Below are positions 22,725 to 34,691 of a stretch of 64,000 bases of DNA, piece by piece. Position 1 is the first letter of the stretch; each line of letters starts with the position of its first letter. Source of the DNA: Avena insularis (taxonomy: Eukaryota; Streptophyta; Magnoliopsida; Poales; Poaceae). Location of the stretch: NCBI GenBank assembly GCA_023614405.1, contig CM042685.1:88154684-88218683 (forward strand). Reading direction: 5' to 3'. The translations under genes and the position numbers were made by a program. The notes below the pieces were generated by a model that worked only from the letters and a program-made list of their open reading frames with translations, was not told the origin of the DNA and did no database searches.

Positions 22725-25700
22725 ATGAATAACAAAAGAATTTGGAAGGTCTTGAATTGGAATATCAGGGGTATTAACTCTGAAAAAAATGGATAGCTCT
22801 CAGAAATAAAATTGAGGAGTCTGGCTGTGACATTATTTGTCTTCAAGAAACTAAGAGAGAAGATTTTGACAGCTCCTACATCAAAAAATTCTGCCCCCCC
22901 CCCCCAAATTTACCAATTTTGAATTCCTTCCCTCCAGAGGAGCCTCTGGAGGTTTGATCACCATCTAGAATAGTTCTCTGTTCTCTGGGCACCTTTCCTT
23001 CCACAATGAGTTCTCCATCTCCATCACCTTGACATCTCTCTTGTCCAATGAATCCTGGATCCTCACCAATATTTATGGGCCATGCTTACCTGAAAAAAGG
23101 CAGACTTTTTGGATTGGTTTGGAAATATTGATATGCCTGATGATATGGACTGGCTCATTGTGGGTGACTTCAACTTTTGTAGACAGCCTTCTGATAGAAA
23201 AAAATTGGGTGGGGATGTGAATGGTATGCTTCTCTTCAATGAAGCCATTAATAATTTGGGTCTCATAGAACTCCCCCTTAAAGGTAGAAGATTTACTTGG
23301 AGTAACATGCAAAAAGAACCCCTTTTGGAAAGGTTGGACTGGTTTTTTACTTCTGCTTCCTGGACCCAGAGTGTTCCCTCAACTTTTGTTGCTCCTCTTA
23401 CAAAACCTACCTCTGATCATTTTCCTTGTGTCATTTCAATTGGCACAATGATTCCCAAAGCCCAGGTGTTCAGATTTGAAAATCATTGGATGCATCATAA
23501 GGAATTTAAAGCTATTGTTCAAAATGCCTGGAATATTCCCGTGGGCTTTCAGGATTCTGCAAAAAAAATCAATGCTAAATTCAAAAATGTGAGAAGGGGG
23601 CTGAAGCTCTGGGCAAAAAATCTGCCCTACCTAAAATCACAAATCTGCAATGTTAATGCCACCATTGATCTTCTGGATGTCATGGAGGAAATGAGAACTC
23701 TTACTGTCCAAGAATGGAATCTCAAGGATCTCCTGAAAAATCTTATTATTTCTCTGTTACAAGACCAAAATACTTATTGGAAACAGAGGGGGAAAATTAA
23801 ATGGGTTAAGCTGGGTGATGAAAACACAAAATTCTTTCATTCTGGAGCTACCATAAGTTGTAGGCATAACTACATTTACATGCTTAAGGATGTTTCTAAT
23901 GATTTGATTTATGATCATGATGGCAAAGCAAATCTCCTATGGAATTCCTTTAAAGATAGATTGGGTGCTTCTGATAAGCCTGAAATGCACTTCAATCTTA
24001 ATGTCTTGGCTGGGGAAGGTTTAAGGCAAGAGGAAAAGGAGGTTTTGGAAAAACCTTTCTCTGATGAGGAGATTGAGAGGTCATTAAAGATCTGCCAAAT
24101 GACAAATCACCTGGCCCTGATGGTTTTAATAATGAATTCATGAAAAAATGCTGGCCTATTATTAAGGATGATGTGAAACAACTCCTTGTGGATTTTTATG
24201 AGGGGCAAACTTCCTTGGAAAGCATTAATGCCTCTTTTATCACCCTCATTCCAAAAATTGCAGCTCCTCTGACTCCTGCTGATTTTAGGCCTATTTCTTT
24301 GCTAAATAGTGTCTTCAACATTATAACCAAAATTCTGGCTAATAGACTGCAGAAGGTCATCCTTAAGCTTGTCCACAAGAATCAATATGGTTTCCTCAAA
24401 CAAAGATCTATCCAAGATTGTTTAGGTTGGGCATTTGAATTCCTTGATCAATGCCACAAGTCCAAAGAAGAAATTTTAATTCTTAAGCTTGACTTTGAAA
24501 AGGCTTTTGATAGAATTGAGCACTCTGCAATTATCAGTATCCTCAAAGCCAAAGGTTTTGGTGATAAATGGATTTCTTGGATTCAGTTAATCTTTGGTTC
24601 AGCTTCCTCCTCTGTTCTATTAAATGGAGTGCCTGGGAAAAAAATTATTGCAGAAGAGGTGTTAGACAAGGGGATCCTTTATCTCCTCTCCTGTTTGTCT
24701 TGGCTGCTGATCTTCTCCAAAGCATCCTCAATAAAGCAATGAATCTTGGTCTTCTTTCCCTTCCCATTGAAGGTGTGTTCATCTGACTTCCCCGTGGTGC
24801 GAGATGCGATGACACTTTATTAATCCTTAAAGCTGATTCTGAGCAACTCCTGTGCCTTAAGGCCCTTCTTCATACTTTTGCTCTCTCCACTGGACTCAAA
24901 GTTAATTATTCTAAATCTAGTATGATGCCAATTAACATGGACTCTGAGAGGCTTGGGCACTTTGCCAATACTATTTCTTGCCTCACTGGCTCATTGCCAT
25001 TCACCTACCTTGGTCTGCCTTTAAGTATAAATAAGCCTACAGTGGAACATTTCCTGCCTATTGTTCAGAGAGTTGAGAAAGGTTGTGTGGGATTGCTGAT
25101 TTTCTTAATTATGGGGGGAAACTGCAGCTAGTTAAATCTATCTTATCTTCCATTCACATATATTACATGAGCTGTTTTGATCTTCCTGTCACTATTAAGG
25201 ATTAGTTGATTAAATATATGAGACAATGTCTGTGGAGAAAGAAAACATCTTATGTTCAAGCTAGAGGTAAAGCTCTTGTTGCATGGAAGAAAGTTTGTCG
25301 GCCCAAAAACCAGGGGGGATTGGGAGTGCTTGACCTTAATGTTCAAAACTCTGCACTTCTTTTGAAGAATTTGGATAAATTTTATAATCACAAGGATATC
25401 CCATGGGTTCACCTTATATGGAATACTTATTACTGTAATGGTAAACTCCCTGGAAGAAGTCTAGAGGGATCCTTTTGGTGGAAAGCTCATTTGAAATTGA
25501 TTGACATTTTTAAAGGAATTGCAAAGTGCTTGGTGGGGGATGGAAAATCCACCCTTCTCTGGTCTGATATGTGGAATGATGGTTATCTGCAGCATAAGCT
25601 TCCTCATCTCCTTTCCTATGCAAAAAATCCAGACATCTCTGTCAATGAGTTCCTGCAGGCAGATAATACTCAAGATCATTTTTTCCTCCCTCTGTCACAG

Positions 25701-26332
25701 CAAGCTTACCAGGAATATCAAAGCCTTGAGCAAATTCTTAATACTGGCAGGCTGGGGGGAGCTGACAACTGGAGTTACATTTGGGGCAGTAATTTTTCAG
25801 TCCAAAAGGTATTATTCCCTATCTGGTTGCCAACCTGTGCAGCCACATTTCTCCTGGTTGTGGAAGTCCTCTTGTCAACAAAAGCACAAATTCTTCTTCC
25901 GGCTCTTGCTTCTTGATAGGCTAAACACAAGAAACCTTCTGAAAAGGAAATGTTTTACTCTGGCATCCTATGAATGTGTGTTTCATGGCTGCATCAGTGA
26001 AGAAACCATTCTACATTTATTTTGGGACTGCCCTTTTGCAAGAGCTTGCTGGGCTGAAATCTCACATGTCCAAGTGACTGATCAAAATCTTTTGAACCTT
26101 TAGCCAGTATTAAAAAAGATCTTGAAGTCCGTTTTGCAATGGAAATTATTATTCTTGGAGCTTGGGGCATTTGGATATGCAGAAACAATGAAATCTTCAA
26201 CAACAAGCATGCTTCGCTTGAGGAATGGAGGGCTATTGTCGCTCAGGAATTAAGATGGGTCCTGTATAGAATTAAGAAGAAGTATTATCAGGGCCTCAAA
26301 GATTGGATTGAAAATAATTTAGACAGGAGATA
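22725..26332 (+). pseudogene. LINE ORF2: endonuclease and reverse transcriptase, broken
   Basis: The ATG at 22725 begins with an LNWNIRGIN endonuclease start, but a frameshift follows within 20 codons. Endonuclease landmarks continue across frames: LQETK, NIYGP, a GDFNF box (about 23165) and TSDHFP (about 23410). Reverse-transcriptase landmarks are [17 protein letters not shown], a KLDFEKAFD box (about 24490) and [10 protein letters not shown]. The catalytic YADD region at about 24800-24815 is scrambled: DDT is present at 24808-24816, but the Tyr-Ala step is lost to an indel. A zinc-binding RVT tail follows (about 25880-26060). At least six frame changes are visible, including one near a C-run at about 22893-22906. 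This protein would nick target DNA and copy the RNA in place, but this copy cannot. Confidence 0.85.
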
Positions 26333-26976
26333 GCTGCTTAGAATGTTATCCCTCTTTCGAGGTGGCTTGAGCTTGTAAATATTTTTTTGTAGCACTCTAT
26401 GATATATAAAAATTGCAGTGGGGTACTTTGCCCTACTGTTTTACCCTAAAAAAGCATATCTATCAGCGGCGAAACAGACACAACCTCTTTGTAGTTGACA
26501 AGCAGACGCACATCCTGCCCGAACACAACCCTATCGCAACCACAATATAGTTTTGCACTGTACTGGCGGACATGAACCGTGAACTCATATAGGTCCGCTG
26601 CATCGAAGCTGTTTCTAATTTGATTAAAAAGGGGACCTTTCAGTTCATTCGACACTACTTTGCAGTAACTAATCTATTTGCAAGACAAGGCACAGATAAG
26701 AAAAATTCACCTCTCGCTCTTCTCGCGGGTGGTTTTCTTCGAGATCTGGGTTGCATGACCCCGCACTACAGCCGAACACTCCGCCGCTGGCCTAGCTCTT
26801 CTCTTCAACCCGCTGCTTGTAGGTACCCTATTAGCAGACTTCTGGCTAACCTCCTCGCTAACCTGGGCTGCAGACCCCGCCGCTGCTTCGCTTGTCTAGC
26901 GTTATGTCCGAGACGCTGGCTCCGATGAAGCCGAATCGGTCGCCGGCGTAGCTACCACCTTGGCCTCGCTTGACAT

Positions 26977-27385
26977 GCCGCCTCCGGATTCAGTGTGTGT
27001 GTGTGTGTGCGTGGGTGGGTGGGTGGGTGGGAGGCGGAGGGGGCTGGGAGAAAAACGACCGTCGTCGCCACCGATCCGGATTCAATGTAGAAGGAGGGAG
27101 ATCAAGGACCGCCGCCGCCGCCGAATTCAGTATCAGGGGTTAGGAAAGTACAGAAATGGATTTGCCCGTACGGCACGTGGACGGTGACTTAGAAGGGGCA
27201 CATCAGAGGCACGATAGGTACTAATGTAACGGAATATCCTGACATAACGGCTAAGATTTGAAAATATTTGGTTTGGCCACTATTTACTCGAAATGCCCCT
27301 CGAACTTTTCGAATCGTGGTGATTACACGCAACTCGGGTCCCGCGTTTCCTTCGCCTGCGAACTTTCGGGCCACAAAGTAGTATC
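26977..27385 (-). promoter_or_regulatory. Probable upstream region of the PB1-like gene
   Basis: A GC-rich leader with a GT-rich microsatellite (26996-27031) and CCG-repeat stretch lies directly upstream, in minus orientation, of the ATG at 26976. At about 27386 it meets the retrotransposon protease fragment, so the ancestral promoter is cut off there or the fragment inserted close upstream. I see no confident TATA box. Confidence 0.35.
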
Positions 27386-27499
27386 CCCCAATTAATGACA
27401 ACACCTGCCGTATTAAGAAAATGTCTTTCAAGAATAATAGACATATTATAATCTTCAGACATTTCAAGCATAACAAAATCAGTTAATATCAAACAATTA
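27386..27499 (-). pseudogene. Protease fragment of element B (C-terminal half)
   Basis: A short minus-strand piece encodes NCLILTDFVMLEMSEDYN and a SIILERHFLNTAG strand, the back half of an Athila-type aspartic protease. The front half, ending VPVQM, is 16.6 kb away at 44084. Placing 27499 next to 44084 gives a continuous codon series across the join. The piece ends abruptly near 27386, where unrelated sequence begins. Confidence 0.8.
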
Positions 27500-27510
27500 C
27501 TAGGTAAGTT

Positions 27511-27531
27511 GGCGCGGCGACACGCCGCGCC
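27511..27531 (-). terminator. Helitron 3' terminal hairpin
   Basis: A perfect 9-bp inverted repeat of pure G/C with loop ACA lies seven bases from the CTAG end. In Helitrons this hairpin helps define the transposition end point. It sits exactly at the junction where the protease sequence resumes. Confidence 0.8.
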
Positions 27532-29122
27532 TGTGACGTTAACTCATTTGTGTATATAGCAAATTTCGATGTTGACATGCATTGAAGTAGTTTTTAGATG
27601 TTAGCAAATGCACAGAACATAAGAGAAGTTGTAGTAGCAGCTCTCGTTTCGATATTTGTTTGAAAAGATGCTAAACATGCAAATTTGACCGTATGATCTA
27701 AATCTGCAAAATAGTTGTGAAATATTGTGCTATACTTTAGGTCAGCAAAACTGCTTGTCCTTAAACATAGGTTTTTACATGAGACAAATGGCAGAATAAA
27801 GCAGTGTTCACCCTGAGGGCACCAGCTTCTGTTCGGTGCTTGTCTGAGTGATCATAGCTTTTGTTCGGTGCTTGTTCGGTGCTTGTCTGAGTGAATTGGA
27901 AGCACTAAAGGTCCGTCTTCAGTTCTGCACTTCTGCTAGTCAATCCGAAGTAATACCAGTCACATCTTCCCCAGTAGGCGTAGACAAAAATCCAACAACG
28001 ACTTATCTTTTTCATTGCGCAGCAGTAGCAGTTTCCAGGAGTGTATGTAACGGATTGTAGGATCCCAAAAGAAGTTCAAACTTTTTCATTGTTCTCCCTG
28101 GAGAGATTGTTACGCAACTATTAGATAGACCACATAACTATAGAAGTACATATAGTTGTGCAATAGTATATTTACATTTTTCTTCATTTAGAGCAAATAG
28201 AATTTCTTGGATAATTTCTCAGGTCATGAGTACACGTATCATCTTACTTTTCATGAAACAGAAACACAAAGTGAGTCGTGTGTAAATCTTTGCTATCAAT
28301 AATGGTTGATCATAGTAAATGACACAATAGTGAAACATAAACAATGTCGGGACATCTAAAGATCTGTTACAAAATACCAAAGCTATAGGAGACGATTACA
28401 TGTTTACTCATAGCATCTCACATTTGATCTTGCTAGATGGCATGTCAATAGGACGTCACCATCGCTCGCAACTACTGGTTTGAACAAATATATCCATAGT
28501 TTCATATACCATATAAGATTGAACTTGCAAGGTTCAAACAAAATTAGTGGACACCTAAATCTGATAAGAAAAAAATTCCACCAATTAGTAACACAAAGAA
28601 AGAAAGTGAAACTTTGTATCTAATTACAATTCTTCAGACCAGCAATGTTCTCCCTACTCCTTACTCACCTTAATGGCGCTGATTATAGGAAGTGAGGTGC
28701 ACATGCACAATCATCTCTTCTATATTTCTTCTGCGATCAAGTCTAGTTTTTTTCTTTAGCATAAAGATGAGACGAAATGCCAGAAACTGCTGAAGAAATA
28801 GTCTAGATTCTTAAATTTGAAGTGAGGAGATATAAATGTATCTATAATTAATACATTTTAAGTAGAAACATACTTTGATAATTTGTTCTAAATAAATAGT
28901 CTAGATTATTGTTGTCAACAAAAATAGTTAAATTATACATAAAAAGCACTAATCAATCTAAGATTTTAGCCTAATTTGAGTTCATCCTAATAGATGTACA
29001 GAGCCAATAATCTACGAAAAGAAAAATATATCCAATAATTTATCCTCCTAGAACCTGATGAATTATATATTTCTCTAACAGCAGTGCGTCTTACGCACAC
29101 TAAGAAAATCAACAGTTGGAAT
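27532..29122. other. Helitron interior (3' part), no gene recognised
   Basis: AT-rich sequence with only short ORFs on either strand. No RepHel, no captured exon that I recognise, and no obvious tandem repeats. It ends at the CACTA target duplication AGG (29123-29125). Confidence 0.5.
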
Positions 29123-29125
29123 AGG

Positions 29126-29360
29126 CACTAGTGGAAACGAGGCCTTTTGTTGATCCAGAAAAAGGGCATTAACACCGGTTCTTCTACAAACCGGTGTTAA
29201 AGGGGGGGCCGTACCAGCGTGGCCCCTGCGGCAAAAAAGGAGCCCCCCTTTAACACCGGTGTGTGCCATGAACCGGTGTTAAAGGACCCTGCAACAGTGG
29301 CCCGTGCAGCCCCCGCCCTTTAACACCGGTTCGTGGCATGAACCGGTGTTAAAGGGGGGG
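29126..29360 (+). repeat. CACTA 5' terminal and subterminal repeats
   Basis: After the CACTAGTGG terminus come three inverted pairs of TTTAACACCGGTT and AACCGGTGTTAAAG (about 29165-29202, 29250-29284 and 29320-29355), separated by GC-rich spacers. Subterminal repeats bind the element's regulatory transposase protein and are needed for excision. Confidence 0.92.
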
Positions 29361-29361
29361 C

Positions 29362-29368
29362 TATATAA
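29362..29368 (+). promoter_or_regulatory. TATA box of the CACTA transposase gene
   Basis: TATATAA directly follows the last subterminal repeat and lies about 280 bp before the ATG at 29645. Position and orientation fit a core promoter. The subterminal repeats upstream would make it responsive to the element's own binding protein. Confidence 0.65.
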
Positions 29369-29644
29369 GACACCACCCGCAGCCCCCACACACCCCACTC
29401 TTCCATTTTTTTCACTATCTCATTTTTGAGCCTAGAAAGAGGGTGTGAAGAGTGCTAGTTTGTGTTTTTTTCATATGCACAAGAGGTGTTCGGTGAAATG
29501 CCCGAGAGCTCAAAATAAGTTTTCTTGTTGCTCTTTCCGTCTCGGTCGAGGTCGGCAACTATCCTTTCATGTGTCATTGGTGTACTATATATATAAATGG
29601 TCATCTCCCTATTAATTTTCGATATATACTACATATTAATGCAG

Positions 29645-32600
29645 ATGAACCGGCAATGGATGTACGGTGACCGCCGCACTTCCGAGTACATTACGGGCCT
29701 CCAAAATTTCATCGTTGTGGCTAATGCAAACCATGGTCACAATGGTTTTATGTGCTGTCCGTGTGTTCCGTCGAACAAGAAAGACTACTCAAATACCAGA
29801 ACCATTCACGCCCACCTGCTTCGATCCGGTTTCATGCCCAGCTATAATTGTTGGACCAAGCACGGAGAAAAAGGGGTTGTGATGGAAGACAACGAAGAAG
29901 AAGAGGATGATGACAACTATCATAATATGTATCCTGAATATGATGATACTGCAACGGGGTAGATAATGAAGATCAAGGGGGAGCAGATGGGCCCGCTGAT
30001 GACGATCTTGGTCGGGCCATTACTGATGCAAAGGAAGAATGTGAAACTGAAAAGGAGAAGGAGAAGCTGGAGCAGATGTTAAAGGATCACAAAACATTAT
30101 TGTATCCAACTTGCGAAGATGGCCACAAAAAGCTAGATACCACACTGGATTTGCTGCAATGGAAGGCAGAGAATGGTATGACTGACAGCGCATTTTCAAA
30201 GTTGTTGGTAAAAATGAAAAATCTTCTTCCAAGAAATAATGAGTTGCCCGACAGTACATACCAAGCAAAGAAGGTTGTCTGCCCTCTAGGATTAGACGTG
30301 CAGAAGATACATGCCTGCATTAATGACTGCATCCTCTACCGCGGTGAGAAGTACGAGAATTTGGATGCATGCCCAGTATGCTCTGCATCATGATATAAGA
30401 TCAGACGAGACGATCCTGGCGATGTTGAGAGCGAGGCCCCTAGGAAGAAGGTTCCCGCCAAGGTTATGTGGTATGCTCCTATAATACCACGGTTAAAACA
30501 TCTCTTCAGAAATAAAGAGCATGCCAAGTTGTTGCGATGGCACATGGAATACTGTAAGAAAGACGCGATGTTGAGACACCCCGCTGATGGGTCATAGTGG
30601 AGAAAAGTCGAGCGAGAGTACCCGGACTTCGCACGTGACGCAAGGAACTTAAGGTTTGGTCTAAGTACAGACGGCATGAATCCTTTTGGTGAGCAGAGCT
30701 GCAATACAGCACCTGCCTGTGACCCTATGTATCTATAACCTTCCTCCTTGGTTGTGTATGAAGAGGAAGTTCATTATGATGCCAGTGCTCATCCAAGGCC
30801 CGAGGCAACCCGGCAACGACATTGATGTGTACCTAAGGCCATTAGTTGAAGAACTTTTACAGCTGTAGGCCAAACCAGGTGTACGTATGTGGGATGAGCA
30901 CAAAGGGGAGCCATTTGACCTACGAGCATTGCTTTTCGTAACCATCAATGATTGGCCTGCTCTTAGTAACATTTCAGGGTAGACAAACAAGGGATACAAT
31001 GCATGCACACATTATTTAGATGAGACTGAAAGTGTATATTTGGATAAATGTAAGAAGGTTGTGTACCTAGGGTATCGCCGATTTCTTCCGAACCTGCATC
31101 CAGTAAGAAAGAAAGGCAAGCATTTCAAACGTCTGGCGTAACCGGAGGAAGCCTGTCCTCCGTGCATCGTGAGGAGGTATTTGGTATGGTCAAGGACCTA
31201 GAAGTAATCTTTGGAAAAGGTCCTGGCAGTCTATCTGTTCTGAATGACGATGCCGGACACGCGCCCATGTGGAAGAAGCAATCTATATTTTGGGACCTAC
31301 CCTATTGGAAAGTCTTAGAGGTCCGCTCTTCAATCGACGTGATGAACGTGACGAAGAATGTTTGCGTGAACCTGCTAGGCTTTCTAGGAGTTTATGGGAA
31401 GACAAAAGATACACCGGAAGCACGGCAGGACCATCAACGTCTGAAAGCCCCTAAAGAGCCTATGCATCCTGAGAACGAGAAGGGTAAACGATGCCACTTA
31501 ACTCCTGCTAGCTACGCTCTTACCAAAGCAGAGAAGGAAATCTTTTTTGAATGTCCGGCAAAGATCAAGGTCCGTCGCTTCTCATCGAATATAAAGGGAA
31601 TAATAAATATGGCAGAGAAAAAATTCTAAAACCTGAAGTCTCATGACTGCCACGTGATTATGACACAATTGCTTCCGATTGCATTGAGGGGGCTTCTACC
31701 TGAAAATGTCCGAGTACCCATTGTGAAGCTATGTGCATTCCTCAATGCAATATCTCAGAAGGTAATCGATCCAGCAAGCCTACCAGGGTTACAAACAGAT
31801 GTGGCCCAATGTCTTGTCAGCTTTGAGTTGGTGTTCCCACCATCCTTCTTCAATATTATGACGCATCTCCTGGTTCACCTAGTAGAAGAGATTGCCATTC
31901 TCGGTCCTGTATTTCTACACAATATGTTCCCCTTTGAGGTACATGGGAGTCTTAAAGAAATATGTTCATAATCGTGCTAGGCCAGAAGGAAGCATCTCCA
32001 AGGGCTATATAACAGAGGAGGTCATTGAGTTCTGTGTAGATTTTATTCCTGACCTTAAGGCGATTGGTGTTCCAGAATCACGACATGAGGGGAGACTGCG
32101 TGGAAAAGGCACCCTAGGATGTAAAGCAATGAATGTAGGGACGGGCATTCTCTCAATCAAGCACACTACACGGTTTTACAAAGATCTATCTTGGTTGCCC
32201 CGTATATCAATGAACACAAGAATTTAATACGCCTCAAACACCCGGGGCAGTCTGATGAATGGATTATAAGTGAACACATGGCGAGTTTTGGCGGCTGGCT
32301 GCAAAAACTTCTCACGAATAACACCACTGTTGGGGATCAGCTATAATTGTTGGCCAGGACACCATCTTCGACTGTATGTACTTTCCAAGGGTACGAGATA
32401 AATGGGAATACATTTTACATGATATGCCAAGATAAAAAGAGCACCAACCAAAATAGTGGTGTCCGCTTCGATGCAGCAGAAGACAATGGGCAGAAGACCA
32501 CGTATTATGAGTTCATAGAGGAGATATGGGAACTTGACTATGGACCTAATTTTAAGGTCCCCTTGTTTCGATGCAAATGGGTCAAGCTAACAGGAGGAGG

Positions 32601-32960
32601 GGTTGAGGTAGACAAGAAGTACGGAATGACAATGGTGCATCTCAGCAATCTTATGAAGGTAGACAAGAACTTAGACGAACCATTCGTCCTAGCCAATGAT
32701 GTGGCTCAGGTTTTCTATGTTAAGGACATGTTCTCCAGACCAAAAAAAAGAAAAATATGCAAACGAATACATCATATGATGAGCCAAAGCGTCACATAGT
32801 TCTTTTAGGGAAAAGAAACATCGTGGGAATCGAGGACAAGACAGACATGTCAGAAGATTATTATAAGTTTGATGAAATTCCGCCCTTCACAGTGAAAACT
32901 GACCCAAGCATTCCGTTATGTAAAGAAGATGCTCCATGGTTACGTCTGAAGCGATCATAA
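29645..32960 (+). pseudogene. CACTA TNP2-like transposase, broken
   Basis: The start MNRQWMYGDRRTSEYI at 29645 opens a transposase-associated domain with an MCCPCVPS Cys cluster and an HLLRSGF..NCWTKHGE run (to about 29880). An acidic linker follows, then the TNP2 (Transposase_21) core in pieces: YLDACPVC-type Cys pair near 30370, WHMEYC, a STDGMNPFG box (about 30665) and NLPPWLCMKRKF (about 30735). Later blocks match DUF4218 (about 31490-32100) and DUF4216 (about 32400-32720). TNP2 cuts the element ends. Breaks include TGA at 30391, TAG at 30596, a frameshift near 30720, TAG at 30866 and 30979, and a frameshift near 31950. It cannot make a full protein unless some stops fall in unrecognised introns. 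Confidence 0.85.
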
Positions 32961-33133
32961 GGAAGGACATATGCCAAGAAGTTCATGCTCATATTATGTA
33001 AGTCTAGTTCATGTTTTTAATATTAATACATGGCTTGAGTGTTAGTCTTGTTTTGTGGATGGACTGGGACTATGAGAAGAAGTTGTCCCGATTCGTACTT
33101 ACCATTAAGATCTGATCTCCAAACGCGCGCGGT

Positions 33134-33420
33134 CACATATTAGGGAGTGCCTCTATGACCAGTTTCTTGGAGATGCCGGAGGACTAGGCACCATCGGCAT
33201 CTCCCTGAAACTGGCCGTAATGGTGTCCCTGCTCTCGAAAACCATCTTGCAGCTTTGTAACTTCTCTAACTAGATCAATACACCTGGGAGCTAACTAATT
33301 TCACATATTAGGGAGTGCCTCTATGACCAGTTTCTCGGAGATGCCGGAGGACTGGGCTCCATCGGCATCTCCTGGCTGGCCGTAGTGGTGTCCCTGCTCT
33401 CGAAAACCATCTTGGAGATG
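33134..33420. repeat. Direct repeat of about 110 bp, two copies
   Basis: CACATATTAGGGAGTGCCTC begins copies at 33134 and 33302. Both contain GGAGATGCCGGAGGACT, CATCGGCATCTCC and TGTCCCTGCTCTCGAAAACCATCTTG. The spacer is about 45 bp. It lies downstream of the transposase gene. Confidence 0.8.
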
Positions 33421-33540
33421 CCTCAAACTGGCTGGAGGACTGGACTCACAAGGATGCCTATTTATAGTACAAGCAGCTCGACATAGTGTCGACACTTACG
33501 AAATAATGTCGACACTCACCCCTATTATTGGTGCTGACTC

Positions 33541-33806
33541 GTGTTTTGTCCCGGTTGGTGTCTCCAACCGGGACTAAAGGTTCATCTTTAGTCCTGGTTG
33601 GTGTCTCCAACCGGGACTAAAGGTTCATCTTTAGTCCCGGTTGGTGACACCATCCGGGACAAGGTACACGCCGCACGACATAATGTCGACACTCACCCCT
33701 ATTATTAGTGCGATTTGTTTTGTCCCGGTTGGTGTCTCCAACCGGGACTAAAGGTTCATCTTTAGTCCCGGTTGGTGTCTCCAACCGGGACTAAAGGTTC
33801 ATCCCG
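33541..33806. repeat. Subterminal-repeat block of a second CACTA family
   Basis: Five copies of TTTAGTCCCGGTTGG or its complement CCAACCGGGACTAAAGG alternate with GTGTCTC spacers. This motif differs from the AACACCGG motif at the element's ends and is typical of another grass CACTA group. No CACTA terminus is present next to it, so the source element is truncated or was captured. Confidence 0.82.
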
Positions 33807-33914
33807 CCATTTTTTCCCGCCATTTTTCTTCCCACTAGTTCTTCTTCCCGCCATTTTTCTTCCCGCCATTTTTCTTCCCGCCAGTTCTTCCCTCCAGTTT
33901 TTCCTGCTAGTTCA

Positions 33915-33924
33915 CTATATATAT
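33915..33924 (+). promoter_or_regulatory. TATA-like element before the 33994 ORF
   Basis: An alternating TA run (CTATATATATATG) lies about 75 bp upstream of the ATG at 33994 and immediately after the second-family subterminal repeats. The order mirrors that at 29362. Confidence 0.5.
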
Positions 33925-33993
33925 ATGTAGGGTTGGCCTCCATTGTCATTGCACATCTCTAGACTCATATCTGCAACCTCATCACTCTTTCCC

Positions 33994-34558
33994 ATGGCTT
34001 CCACCGTAGCACTAACCCCCAGGGAGGCGGAGGCGCTTTGCGCCTCGAACTACCCTTAACCGCCAAAGCTCGTGTGTCCCCGCTTTGGATCTTGGCGTCG
34101 GAGGCGTGCCGGTTCCTCCTGTCCCTCTAGGTGTGGCGCGCTGGATGGCCATCACGAACCACTACTACTTCGAGCTCACGCCGGAGCAGCAGAGGAATCC
34201 TAGATGGCATCCCGACTATTTCCCTACTTGGGAAGCCTTCTTCGTGGATCGGCGTGAGAGGGCGCTCGCCAGGCACGAGGAGGACGGCCCACCTCCTCCT
34301 AACTTCAACGAGGCCGGCCGTCGGCTATGGTGGCGTGGTCGGACTCTCCAGAGCGTCATGGCCTATGACACTGCCGCCGACTCTAACCCCCTTCTGCGCT
34401 ACCCTCAAGTCCATCCCATGCGCTACCCTCAAGTCCAGCCCACGTGTACTCTCCAGAGGTTCAATTACGGCGACCCCGATGGCGACAGCGATGATGGCGG
34501 CAGCGAGTACGACGACTACAGTGGCGAGTATTACAGGTGTAGACAGGAGCATGACTGA
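33994..34558 (+). pseudogene. Hypothetical CACTA-borne protein, broken
   Basis: The ATG at 33994 begins MASTVALTPREAEALC and meets a TAA after 21 codons. A frame change near 34085 leads into LDLGVGGVPVPPVPLGVARW, then a Trp/Tyr/Pro-rich middle (PEQQRNPRWHPDYFPTW) and Arg-rich segments. A duplicated YPQV-H/Q-P step follows, and a Gly/Asp/Tyr-rich acidic end closes it at 34558. I do not recognise a catalytic domain. Proteins of this look are familiar as hypothetical ORFs inside grass CACTA elements, which is recollection and not a search result. Its promoter holds the second-family repeats, so it probably arrived with that element. Confidence 0.5.
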
Positions 34559-34691
34559 ATCACTCCAACATTCCGAAACAAGTTCGGGCGATTGTTACTT
34601 AATCTGGCCATGTATCTTAATTTTCAGTTCTTTTATGTATCTTAATTTTCAGTTCCAGTTCGGCTTTATGTAAGTTACTATTAGTTGCATT

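Larger units (their letters stand above)
18930..26451 (+). mobile_element. Full-length LINE (non-LTR retrotransposon)
   Basis: The element is flanked by 12-bp target duplications AAGCATATCTAT (18918-18929 and 26452-26463) and ends in a short A-rich tail after TTTTACCC. It carries ORF1 (18959-22504) and ORF2 (22725-26332), the standard plant LINE layout, with a roughly 120-bp 3' untranslated region. It sits on the plus strand inside an exon of a minus-strand gene. Both ORFs are broken, so it is a dead copy, but both ends are preserved. The start is set by the duplication; no promoter motif was seen. Confidence 0.93.
18334..26976 (-). pseudogene. Host-like gene with duplicated PB1-like domain, split by a LINE
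   Basis: Minus-strand gene. A first exon (26976-26711) begins MSSEAKVV and ends at a GTGAAT donor, with a frameshift inside. The next exon (from 26654) encodes a first domain with YEFTVHVRQYSAKLY and stops where the LINE begins at 26451. Removing the LINE and one copy of its 12-bp duplication continues the exon at 18917 (IDML then HSRISWGS). A second, related domain (FNIHLEVDSYTAKLYGG, about 18700-18600) follows, and the frame ends at 18334. Stops are present between the domains. The two domains share an H-[VL]-x(5)-Y-[ST]-AKLY core, so this is a within-protein duplication. The fold resembles the PB1-like N-terminal domain seen in some grass MULE-related proteins; that assignment is inference. 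Function is unknown and the gene is inactive as read. Confidence 0.6.

Noticed and set aside
29126..29360. The inverted AACACCGG pairs as a CRISPR-like array
   Set aside because: They are palindromic subterminal repeats at a CACTA end in a plant genome, with irregular spacers and no Cas genes.
33833..33840. CACTAGTT as the terminus of a nested CACTA element
   Set aside because: No matching inverted end or 3-bp duplication was found nearby, and the subterminal repeats lie on the wrong side of it.
34325..34552. Minus-strand hydrophobic ORF resembling a membrane protein
   Set aside because: It is the complement of an acidic, Asp/Tyr-rich coding stretch on the plus strand, and the hydrophobic pattern is a shadow.
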